In this document: positions 16,417 to 21,780 of the stretch, piece after piece
How positions within the stretch are numbered: the first letter of the stretch is position 1
How the letters are laid out: each line of letters starts with the position of its first letter
Origin: CAYOYK01 sp964408185
GTDB lineage: Bacteria > Bacillota > Clostridia > Christensenellales > Aristaeellaceae
NCBI GenBank assembly: GCA_964408185.1
Contig: CAYOYK010000041.1
Location: 1-21,780, forward strand
Reading direction: 5' to 3'
Length of the DNA stretch: 21,780 nt
The notes under the pieces: generated by a model
Told to the model about the DNA's origin: nothing
What the model saw: only the letters and a program-made list of their open reading frames with translations
Databases searched by the model: none
Program-made: the position numbers and the translations under genes

Positions 16417-18125
16417 CGCGCCGCCCCCTCTCCGGCAGCGCAAGCCGCCACGCCGTCCCGAACGCGTAGCTCCACGTCGCAAACGCCGTAAGCCTCGGCC
16501 TTGTGGGAGATGAACAGCACCGTGCGGTCTTGGAGCGCGCGCAGGTTGCCCAGCAGCCTCTTTTCGGTGGCGACGTCCAGCGCGCTGGTCGCCTCGTCCA
16601 GCAGCAAAATGGGCGCGTGGCTCAGCAGCCCGCGCGCAATGGAGATCCGCTGCGCCTGCCCCTCGCTGAGGCCCAGCCCGTTTTCGCCGATCACGGTGCT
16701 CAGGCCGTCCGGCAGCTCCTCCACAAAATCGGCGCAGCTGATCTCCAGCGCTTGGCGAATGTCCTCATCGCTGCGCTCGCCGCACAGGAACACGAGGTTC
16801 TCGCGCAGGGTACCGCTGAGCAGCAGATTGCCCTGCGGCACATAGGCGAACATTCCGCGCCATTTCGGCGCGATCGTTCGGCTTTTTGTTCGCGTCTCGA
16901 AGCACAGCGTGCCCTCCGTGGCCGGATACAAGCCGAGCAGCAGCTTGAACAGCGTGCTCTTGCCCGCGCCGCTCTGCCCGGTGATAAGCACAAAGCTGCC
17001 CTTGGGCAAAAAGAAGCTGCTGGGCTCCAGCACGCGCTCGCGTTGATACCGGAAGCCGAGGCCCTCCGCGCGCAGGCCCGTCAGCTCGTCGTAGAGCGCG
17101 CGGACGGCGGCCTCGTCGGCAGGCGCGCCGCTCTGCTCCAACGGGAGCCCCTCCAGCGCCAGCAGACGGCGGGCGGACGCAAGCGACGCATAGTAGCGCG
17201 GCAGCAGCCCGCTCAGGCTGGCAAAGGGGCTCTGGACATTGCTGACAAGCTGCAGCACGGCGGTCATCTCGCCAAAGGAAATATGGTTTTGGTACACCTT
17301 ATAGGCGCAGAGGATCAGCGCCGCAAAATACCCAAGCTGATAGAACAGGCCCAGCGACGCGCCGGTCAGCAGCTGCACGTTGCGCCATTTGGCCCAGATG
17401 CCGTAGAAACGATCCTCGCCCGCCTTGGCGCGTTCCACGGCCTTGCTTTCCGCTTGGAACGCCTTAATGACCGTGCGGTGCTCCATCGTCTCCTGATAAT
17501 AGGCGTAGCTCTGCTCGTTGGCGGCGCGCATGTCCCCGTAGCGGCCTTGGAGCACCCGGCGGTAGAGCTTCGCGCCCAGAAAGAGCGCCAGCCCCGCCAC
17601 GGCAAGCAGCGCGGTAAGCCGCCAATCCAGCACCAGCAGCGCGCCCACGCTCACAAGCAGCTGCAGCACGCCCGAAAGCAGCTGGTTCGGGATGCTGAGC
17701 ATGCCGTTGGTCACCGCGTCCATATCCTGATAGATGCGCTCCATCAGCAGCCCGCTGTGGAAGCGCTCGGACGAGGCCGTATCGCTGCACAGCAGGTGCA
17801 GCAGCAGCGTTTGCCGCCGGCCCATGTTGATGCGCTTGCGCAGGCTGCCCTCCATGGCCGTGGCTGCGGTGCTCAGCGCCGTGCGCGCCAGCACGAGCGC
17901 CAAAATCATGCCGCCGTATATCATGACGCGCCGCAGCGACAGGGCCACGGCGCCGTCCACAACGGCCTGCGTCAGCAGCGCCAGCACCGCCACGCTCACC
18001 GCCAGCAGCGAGCGAATCCCCAGCGCCAGCGCAAAGCGGCCGCGATAGCCCTTGATCGCGGCTGCCATGTACCCGCGGGCCTCCCGCTCACTCTGCCGAT
18101 TCGCTATTTTGGCTTGCTGGCGCAT
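16413..18125 (-). CDS. ABC transporter, fused permease and ATPase (peptide exporter type)
   Basis: The 570-residue half-transporter has about six membrane segments in residues 30-300. A complete nucleotide-binding domain follows: Walker A GQSGAGKST (383-391), Q-loop YVPQGN, signature LSEGQ (486-490, where Gly of LSGGQ is Glu), Walker B ILLLDE (506-511) and the switch His in ISHK (541). It functions as a homodimer in related exporters. There is no N-terminal C39 peptidase, so leader removal must be done by another protein, here presumably the S24/S26 enzyme. AAAGGACGGGG precedes the ATG. The first 38 bases overlap the peptidase gene and the last four overlap the nucleotidyltransferase. The cluster context makes export of the matured Gly/Asp-rich peptide likely. 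Confidence 0.93.
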   Translation of the reverse strand: MRQQAKIANRQSEREARGYMAAAIKGYRGRFALALGIRSLLAVSVAVLALLTQAVVDGAVALSLRRVMIYGGMILALVLARTALSTAATAMEGSLRKRINMGRRQTLLLHLLCSDTASSERFHSGLLMERIYQDMDAVTNGMLSIPNQLLSGVLQLLVSVGALLVLDWRLTALLAVAGLALFLGAKLYRRVLQGRYGDMRAANEQSYAYYQETMEHRTVIKAFQAESKAVERAKAGEDRFYGIWAKWRNVQLLTGASLGLFYQLGYFAALILCAYKVYQNHISFGEMTAVLQLVSNVQSPFASLSGLLPRYYASLASARRLLALEGLPLEQSGAPADEAAVRALYDELTGLRAEGLGFRYQRERVLEPSSFFLPKGSFVLITGQSGAGKSTLFKLLLGLYPATEGTLCFETRTKSRTIAPKWRGMFAYVPQGNLLLSGTLRENLVFLCGERSDEDIRQALEISCADFVEELPDGLSTVIGENGLGLSEGQAQRISIARGLLSHAPILLLDEATSALDVATEKRLLGNLRALQDRTVLFISHKAEAYGVCDVELRVRDGVAACAAGEGAAR

Positions 18126-18588
18126 TCGTTCCCCGTCCTTTGTGCCGAAAATGCCGCCGCGCGCGGTAGATCAGCCGATCCATCCGCAGCGCGGGCCCGC
18201 GCAGGAGCCGGCCCAGCGGGCCGCACCACAGCGCGCGATACGCCCGATACCGCCGCGACGTGACCGAGCGCAGCCGCTTACCGCGATAGTACCCCGTCAT
18301 CACCGCCAAGACCTGATCCGGCCGCACGCCGGGCTCGCGCTCGGTTTGCCCGTCGCCCTGAAACACATAGGCGTCCGCCGCGACCGTCACCGCGCGATGC
18401 AGCACCGCCGTGCCGTCCCCGCGGACAAAAAGCGCCACATCCAGCCGCCGGAGCGGCTCCGACACGGGCTCCAGCACCGCCTGATCGCGGTGATTGCGCA
18501 GCAGCGGCCACATGCTGCTGCCCACGGGCGTAACGACTACGCGGCCGTAGCGCGCGAGCGCCTCGCGCAGCGCGCTCGCGTCAGGCAT
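18088..18588 (-). CDS. Small S24/S26-family (signal-peptidase-like) serine peptidase, candidate leader peptidase
   Basis: The 166-residue product has the S24/S26 nucleophile box VTPVGSSMWPLL (Ser25 before Met), followed by LDVALFVRGDG, and LHRAV (His64-Arg65), the S26B-like general-base region. It then has FQGDGQTEREPGV and VLAVMTGYYRGKR. It is shorter than signal peptidase I and has no N-terminal membrane anchor. The C-terminal 50 residues are strongly basic and could lie on the membrane surface. Proteins of this type occur in peptide-maturation clusters with PqqD and HPr-kinase-like genes. Removing the leader from the precursor is the likely job, replacing the lasso transglutaminase-like B2 peptidase. 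The ATG overlaps the PqqD stop by 8 bases. A 6-bp inverted repeat (18597-18610) has the AAGG of the ribosome site in its centre. Confidence 0.85.
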   Translation of the reverse strand: MPDASALREALARYGRVVVTPVGSSMWPLLRNHRDQAVLEPVSEPLRRLDVALFVRGDGTAVLHRAVTVAADAYVFQGDGQTEREPGVRPDQVLAVMTGYYRGKRLRSVTSRRYRAYRALWCGPLGRLLRGPALRMDRLIYRARRHFRHKGRGTNAPASQNSESAE

Positions 18589-18847
18589 CGAGCAGGGCCG
18601 CCTTGGCGGCGTTGCTCAGGAACGCGTCCAAGTCCGCCGCCGCGCGCGTCTCCTCCACCTGATAGGCCTCCAGCATGGCCGCGAGAAGCTCCTCCCGCGT
18701 CGCCCCCGCTTGCAGGCGTTCAAACAGAAAGGCTCCGCAGTCGTTGAGGCGAATCAGCCCGTGGAACGACCGGGCCTGCTCGCCGACCGCTACGACGACA
18801 TGCGCGTCCGCCACGCTGCGCAGAATGTACCCTTGCTTGATCTTCAC
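18581..18847 (-). CDS. PqqD-family peptide recognition protein (RRE)
   Basis: The GTG at 18847 is chosen because GGAGG lies 7 bases upstream and it overlaps the kinase TGA as GTGA; a longer frame upstream reads as antisense filler. The 88-residue product MKIKQGYILRSVADAH... has the PqqD fold layout: an N-terminal beta part (VVVAVGEQARSFHGLIRLN), then the three-helix part with LNDCGAFLFERLQAGATREE and AADLDAFLSNAAKAALLD. PqqD proteins bind the leader of the precursor peptide and present it to modifying enzymes. In lasso clusters this role (B1) recognises the YxxP leader motif, which is present in the gene at 19725-20081. Tight coupling to the kinase gene suggests they act together. Confidence 0.9.
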   Translation of the reverse strand: MKIKQGYILRSVADAHVVVAVGEQARSFHGLIRLNDCGAFLFERLQAGATREELLAAMLEAYQVEETRAAADLDAFLSNAAKAALLDA

Positions 18848-19569
18848 CCGATATCCTCCGCTTTGCCCGCAGATGCGGGCTTCATTTGCTGCCATGCCAG
18901 CTCGGCCGCGTCGGTCGTCGGCGTGCAGCACAGCCGCCAGACAGGCGCGCGGCGCAGGAGAGAATCCAGCAACGCCAGCAGGCTTGACATGCGCCGCTCG
19001 TCCGGCGGCTTGGGCGTTTGCTCAAACAGCTTGGGCAGCGCCTCGTCGGGCGTGAGCCGCACGATGTCGTTCTTCCGTCCCCTTTGCAGCAGGCAGATTC
19101 CCTGCAAGGGCGCCGTCAGGCTGCGGGACAGGCCCTCCTTGCCGCACCAAGGCGTGCCGCTGGCCTGCCAGCCCCGCTCCGTGAGCAAGAGAATGGGCTT
19201 GTCGTCGTCCAGCGTCAGCGCCTCGTCGCCAAAGGCCTGCGCCCACATGCGCGCGTGCGTGGACTTGCCCACGCCGCTGGCGGCGCAGAACAGATACGCC
19301 CTTCCCTCGCGGCAGAGCGCGGAGGCGTGCAGGCAAAACGCGTCGCGCTCCAAGAGCCAAAGATAAAACTGCGTCGCCAGACAGGCGAACCGCATTTCCT
19401 CCGGCGAGTCCGCGCGATAGGAGCGCATGGCGTCCGCCAAGTGCGCCGTGCTCACGGAGAATGTCGCCTCCGGCTCCCCTTCCGCGAGAAACGCGGCGCA
19501 GCGCGACAGAGCATAATCATCCTCCGCCTCCAACCGGATCAGATGCCCGGCGACCCGGATGATCGGCAC
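18844..19569 (-). CDS. HPr-kinase-like (HprK-related) peptide kinase
   Basis: The GTG at 19569 fits GGAGGT ending 7 bases upstream; a GTG at 19578 overlaps that ribosome site. The 241-residue product is shorter than true HprK and lacks its N-terminal domain. The kinase core shows LHASALCREGRAYLF, P-loop ASGVGKST (97-104, Lys102), TLDDDKPILLL (Asp121-123) and GTPWCGKEGLSRS. In the known family, homologues such as the paeninodin kinase phosphorylate a serine near the C-terminus of a lasso precursor. Here the precursor ends with several serines (SLPPSESGE), so phosphorylation is a reasonable inference. It is the first gene after the internal terminator and has its own promoter at 19612-19620. 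It couples to the PqqD gene through a GTGA overlap. Confidence 0.87.
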   Translation of the reverse strand: MPIIRVAGHLIRLEAEDDYALSRCAAFLAEGEPEATFSVSTAHLADAMRSYRADSPEEMRFACLATQFYLWLLERDAFCLHASALCREGRAYLFCAASGVGKSTHARMWAQAFGDEALTLDDDKPILLLTERGWQASGTPWCGKEGLSRSLTAPLQGICLLQRGRKNDIVRLTPDEALPKLFEQTPKPPDERRMSSLLALLDSLLRRAPVWRLCCTPTTDAAELAWQQMKPASAGKAEDIG

Positions 19570-19611
19570 TGCGCACACCTCCGTTTGCGTTCCTCCGCTC
19601 TATTGGCAATA

Positions 19612-19620
19612 ATTATAGCA
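19612..19620 (-). promoter_or_regulatory. Extended -10 promoter before the kinase gene
   Basis: The minus strand reads TGCTATAAT, a perfect -10 with the TGn extension; no good -35 is seen, which extended -10 promoters tolerate. It lies between the precursor's terminator and the kinase start, about 43 bases upstream of the GTG at 19569. Confidence 0.65.
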
Positions 19621-19686
19621 TACTTTCCCCAAACAAAACACCGTCGGCCGCGAAAAACCGTCACAGGGTGCGGAAAAAGCGCAAAA

Positions 19687-19709
19687 GGCGCAGGCAAACC
19701 GCCTGCGCC
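19687..19709 (-). terminator. Rho-independent terminator between precursor gene and maturation genes
   Basis: GGCGCAGGC (19687-19695) and GCCTGCGCC (19701-19709) form a perfect 9-bp stem with a 5-base loop. On the minus strand TTTTGCGCTTTTT follows, giving a proper U-rich tail. It sits 15 bases after the precursor stop. Confidence 0.85.
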
Positions 19710-19724
19710 AAAAAAGAATTGGGG

Positions 19725-20081
19725 TTACTCGCCGCTCTCGCTGGGCGGGAGAGAGTCGCCGCCCGTATCGCCGCCGAGGTCGCCGACGTCTCCGCCGCCA
19801 AGATCCGCGCCGCCGCCAATGTCGCCGGCAGGGGCGTCTCCGCCGCCGACGTGATCGCCCTCGGCCAAGCCATCGCCGGAGCCGCCGTCAAAGCCATAGT
19901 TGTCGCCCTCGTCAAGACCCTTGTTGTTGCCGTTTCCCTTGTCCGACTTGTCCTTGTCTTGGCCGGGCGCGATAAAACCGCTCTTCCAGCCGTAGTGGTT
20001 GCCCTTGCCGTTCCCATCGGCGTAGATTGCTTCCAGATCCACAACCTCCAACACAGGGGCCTCGTATGATTTCAACGCCAT
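19725..20081 (-). CDS. Putative RiPP precursor peptide, lasso-type leader with long Gly/Asp-rich body
   Basis: The 118-residue product begins MALKSYEAPVLEVVDLEAIY. Residues 6-15 (Y-E-A-P-V-L-E-V-V-D) match the YxxPxLEVxD leader that PqqD-type proteins bind in Bacillales/Clostridia lasso precursors; the usual Thr before the cleavage site is Ile19 here. After ADGNGKGNHYGW comes a charged stretch (QDKDKSDKGN). Residues 55-110 contain 23 Gly and 12 Asp in 56 residues, with loose GGGxDLGGGD units. The end is SLPPSESGE. There is no Cys, so thioether or disulfide products are excluded. It has AAAGGA upstream, a consensus-like promoter (20128-20156) and its own terminator, and it heads the overlapping maturation genes. 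Cleavage near Ala21 is inferred. All six frames are fairly open because of the repeats, but only this one has start signals and a leader. Confidence 0.78.
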   Translation of the reverse strand: MALKSYEAPVLEVVDLEAIYADGNGKGNHYGWKSGFIAPGQDKDKSDKGNGNNKGLDEGDNYGFDGGSGDGLAEGDHVGGGDAPAGDIGGGADLGGGDVGDLGGDTGGDSLPPSESGE

Positions 20082-20127
20082 CGCGCATCGTCCTTTCCCA
20101 ATCGTCAGGGCATAAGCATGTAACTAT

Positions 20128-20156
20128 TCTATACCAGATTTTCCCCGATTTGTCAA
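20128..20156 (-). promoter_or_regulatory. Strong promoter of the precursor peptide gene
   Basis: On the minus strand a perfect TTGACA (20151-20156) stands 17 bases before TATAGA (20128-20133); TAGAAT overlaps it as an alternative -10. It is 46 bases upstream of the ATG at 20081. AAGGGTT (20155-20161) overlapping the -35 has an inverted partner AACCCTT at 20201-20207. Confidence 0.8.
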
Positions 20157-20215
20157 GGGTTCAATTTACAGCCGCAGGGCAAGCTGCGCGTTACCCGTGT
20201 AACCCTTCCCTCTTC

Positions 20216-20244
20216 TTGGCAATCGGCGGTGAATTTGCTATAAT
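20216..20244 (+). promoter_or_regulatory. Sigma-A promoter of the gpsA-like gene
   Basis: TTGGCA (20216-20221), 17 bases, then a perfect TATAAT (20239-20244) preceded by TGC. It is divergent from the precursor promoter with about 60 bases between the two -35 boxes. Confidence 0.85.
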
Positions 20245-20276
20245 CAGCACAGGATATTGCGGAGGGAGGGCCGGGT

Positions 20277-21230
20277 ATGAACATCGTTGTCATCGGCTGC
20301 GGCCGCTGGGGTTCGTTTATCGCATGGTATTTGGCGCGCTGCGGGCATCAGGTGGCGCTCTACGGGCGCGAGGGTTCCCTGCACATGGCGGCCTTTCGGG
20401 CGAGCCGCACCAACGGGCTGGTCACGCTGCCGCCGGAGGTCGCGCTGACGTCCGAGCTGCCCAATGGGGCGGAGCTGTCCCTCATCTCCGTGGGCTCGCA
20501 GAGCCTGCGCTCGCTGCTGACCGAGCACCGCGACGCGCTGGCGGGCCGTCCGCTCGCGCTGTGCATGAAGGGGCTGGAGATCGATACCGGCAAACGCCTC
20601 ACCGAGATCGCGGCGGATACGCTCGGCGGCGGTCAGCCCGTGGCAGTCTGGCTGGGGCCGGGCCACGTGCAGGAGTTCACGCGCGGCGTGCCCAACTGCA
20701 TGGTCATTGACAGCGCGAGCCGCAGCTTTACCGCGCGGCTGGTCGAGGCGTTTTCCAGCGACCTGATCCGCTTTTACTACGGGGAGGACCTGCTGGGCAA
20801 CGAGATTGGCGGCGCGTCCAAGAACGTCGTGGGCATCGCGGCGGGCATGCTGGACGGGCTGGGGCTGTCCACGCTCAAGGGAGCGCTGATGTCGCGGGGC
20901 ACGCGCGAGATCGCCCGGCTGATCGCGGCCATGGGCGGCAACGAGTTGTCCGCCTATGGGCTGTGCCATTTGGGCGATTACGAGGCGACGGTGTTCTCGC
21001 CGTTCAGCCACAACCGCGCGTTCGGGCAGAGCTTTGTGGAGGGCACGCCTTACGGCGAGCTGGCCGAGGGCTACTACACCGCCAAGGCGCTGCGGGCGCT
21101 GGAGGCCCGTTACGGGGTGGAGCTGCCCATATGCGACGCGGTCTACGCCGTGCTCTACGAGGGCGCGGACGTACGTCGCACGCTGGACGGGCTGTTCCGC
21201 CGAAGCCTCAAGAACGAGCTGTGGACGTAA
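20277..21230 (+). CDS. gpsA: Glycerol-3-phosphate dehydrogenase [NAD(P)+]-like protein, divergent GpsA
   Basis: The 317-residue product has the GpsA layout: Rossmann loop VIGCGRWGSFIAWYLA, then KGLEIDTGKRLTEI, VWLGPGHVQEFTRGVPN (GPS of the family is GPG here), and GASKNVVGIAAGMLDGL with the catalytic-type Lys. The C-terminal block is GDYEATVFSPFSHNRAFG, against the family's GDLxxTxxSxxSRNxxxG. GpsA makes sn-glycerol-3-phosphate from dihydroxyacetone phosphate for phospholipids. Key residues are kept, but the C-terminal motif is unusual, so this may be a paralogue with another preference. GGAGGGAGGG precedes the ATG. It has its own promoter and ends before a bidirectional terminator shared with rpsT. 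Nothing ties it to the peptide cluster except the divergent promoter region. Confidence 0.82.
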   Translation: MNIVVIGCGRWGSFIAWYLARCGHQVALYGREGSLHMAAFRASRTNGLVTLPPEVALTSELPNGAELSLISVGSQSLRSLLTEHRDALAGRPLALCMKGLEIDTGKRLTEIAADTLGGGQPVAVWLGPGHVQEFTRGVPNCMVIDSASRSFTARLVEAFSSDLIRFYYGEDLLGNEIGGASKNVVGIAAGMLDGLGLSTLKGALMSRGTREIARLIAAMGGNELSAYGLCHLGDYEATVFSPFSHNRAFGQSFVEGTPYGELAEGYYTAKALRALEARYGVELPICDAVYAVLYEGADVRRTLDGLFRRSLKNELWT

Positions 21231-21245
21231 GCAAGCCGCCGGGCT

Positions 21246-21261
21246 GCCGCCGATCGGCGGC
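21246..21261. repeat. Perfect 16-base palindrome GCCGCCGATCGGCGGC
   Basis: It lies 16 bases after the gpsA-like stop codon. It could form a short stem in either transcript or be a protein site; no T-run follows. Confidence 0.5.
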
Positions 21262-21302
21262 GCGGGGCGCCTGCCAAGCGCGGTCATTCTCCACGCAAAA
21301 GG

Positions 21303-21330
21303 CCCGCCGACAGCTTGCGCTTGCGGCGGG
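21303..21330. terminator. Bidirectional terminator between the gpsA-like gene and rpsT
   Basis: CCCGCCG (21303-21309) pairs with CGGCGGG (21324-21330). On the minus strand an inner AGC-GCAA-GCT gives a GNRA-type loop and CCTTTT follows. On the plus strand TCGTTTGTTCGTT follows. Both convergent genes end next to it. Confidence 0.8.
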
Positions 21331-21366
21331 TCGTTTGTTCGTTCTCCAGAAACGGCAGGCTCGCAG

Positions 21367-21630
21367 TTACTGCGCGGCCTTTGCCAGCTTTTTCGCCAAA
21401 CGGGCCTTTTTGCGGCTCGCGGTATTCTTGTGCAGAATGCCCTTGGCGACAGCTTTATCGATAGCGGAGGTGGTGGCATTGTACTGCGCACCGGCGGTCG
21501 CGGGGGCGGCCACAAGCTCCGCATCAAATTTCTTGATCGCGGTCTTTACCTTGCTCTTCACCATGCGATTCCGAAGATTCTTGGTCTCGCTGACTTTGAC
21601 GCGCTTCATTGCGGATTTGATGTTAGGCAA
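21367..21630 (-). CDS. rpsT: 30S ribosomal protein S20
   Basis: The 87-residue basic protein is the normal length for bS20 and has its helical, Lys-rich pattern: PNIKSAMKRVKVSETKNLRN at the start, then KSKVKTAIKKFD, TTSAIDKAVAKGILHKNTASRKKARL and a KLAKAAQ end. S20 binds 16S rRNA early in 30S assembly. The start is TTG (21630) with AAGGAGGT upstream; no in-frame ATG is near. E. coli rpsT also uses UUG, and its weak start is part of S20 autoregulation, so a similar device may exist here. A promoter lies at 21668-21696, giving a leader of about 30 bases. Confidence 0.98.
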   Translation of the reverse strand: MPNIKSAMKRVKVSETKNLRNRMVKSKVKTAIKKFDAELVAAPATAGAQYNATTSAIDKAVAKGILHKNTASRKKARLAKKLAKAAQ

Positions 21631-21667
21631 CGTCGTTCACCTCCTTGCTGTTCATAACGCATGGATG

Positions 21668-21696
21668 ATTGTAACATGCCGCCGCGCGTTTTGCAA
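21668..21696 (-). promoter_or_regulatory. Promoter of rpsT
   Basis: On the minus strand TTGCAA (21691-21696) and TACAAT (21668-21673) are spaced by 17 bases, with TGT before the -10. A further TTGACA-like box lies upstream near 21735 without a good partner. Confidence 0.75.
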
Positions 21697-21740
21697 TACC
21701 CAGCGCAAGAAAAATTCGACGTTGCCTTGTTCGGGTGTCA

Positions 21741-21780
21741 ATGATCAGTGAAAAAGACAGCGAGGAATTGGTCGGGAGAG
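21741..21780 (+). other. Possible start of a rightward gene at the window edge
   Basis: An ATG at 21741 opens 13 codons (MISEKDSEELVGR) to the edge with no stop, but there is no good ribosome site. In many Firmicutes gpr (the germination protease gene) lies divergent from rpsT; the fragment is too short to say whether this is it. Confidence 0.2.

Noticed and set aside
19668..20069. Plus-strand 133-codon Ala/Val-rich frame opposite the precursor gene
   Set aside because: The repetitive sequence is open in several frames; promoter, ribosome site, leader motif and terminator all belong to the minus-strand frame.
15232..20081. Calling the cluster a lasso peptide, lanthipeptide or sactipeptide system
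   Set aside because: No asparagine-synthetase-like cyclase, no LanM/LanB/LanC and no radical SAM enzyme is present, and the precursor has no cysteine.

Overview
The window reads as chromosome of a GC-rich, spore-forming, anaerobic member of the Clostridia. This rests on several features: a SpoIID plus SpoIIQ-like pair, a SpoVK/CbbX-type AAA ATPase, strong Shine-Dalgarno sites with frequent GTG/TTG starts, Firmicutes-type sigma-A promoters, and a Clostridia-style Fe-S scaffold gene at the left edge. No rRNA, tRNA, CRISPR array, insertion sequence or phage gene was seen. No gene-free gap exceeds 300 bases. The longest gaps (3122-3370, 20082-20276, 21231-21366, 21631-21740) hold promoters, terminators or nothing recognisable. 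Many long antisense reading frames exist only because of the GC-rich codon use.

Left part (1-7190). A truncated Fe-S scaffold gene and two secreted-protein genes lie on the minus strand: a repeat-helix/C-type-lectin fusion and a phosphodiester glycosidase (NAGPA-type). On the plus strand follow spoIID, a SpoIIQ-like M23 endopeptidase and glmS. glmS has its own near-consensus promoter and no room for a glmS ribozyme.

Middle (7195-15152, all minus). This part holds a chloramphenicol-acetyltransferase-like enzyme directly behind a SpoVK/CbbX-type AAA ATPase, then a GNAT acetyltransferase. Three large envelope proteins follow: a DUF3298-like/SH3 protein with Pro/Thr linkers; a single-pass membrane protein with a six-copy 11-residue repeat and a propeller-like outer domain; and a SpoIID/LytB-SH3 protein started by TTG.

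Right part (15232-20081, minus) is the most interesting region. It is a compact peptide-maturation (RiPP-like) cluster. A 118-residue precursor carries a lasso-type leader (YxxPxLEVxD) and an extremely Gly/Asp-rich body. It is followed by an HPr-kinase-like kinase, a PqqD-type recognition protein, a small S24/S26 peptidase, an ABC exporter and a nucleotidyltransferase. The last five genes overlap one another. This matches the accessory gene set of paeninodin-type phosphorylated lasso peptides, but the lasso cyclase and the transglutaminase-like leader peptidase are absent. The inferred product is a large acidic Gly/Asp-rich peptide that may be phosphorylated or nucleotidylated, cleaved by the S24/S26 enzyme and exported. 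A strong promoter before the precursor, a terminator after it and a second promoter before the kinase would give much more precursor than enzyme.

The window ends with a divergent gpsA-like dehydrogenase and rpsT (TTG start). A possible rightward gene begins at the very edge.
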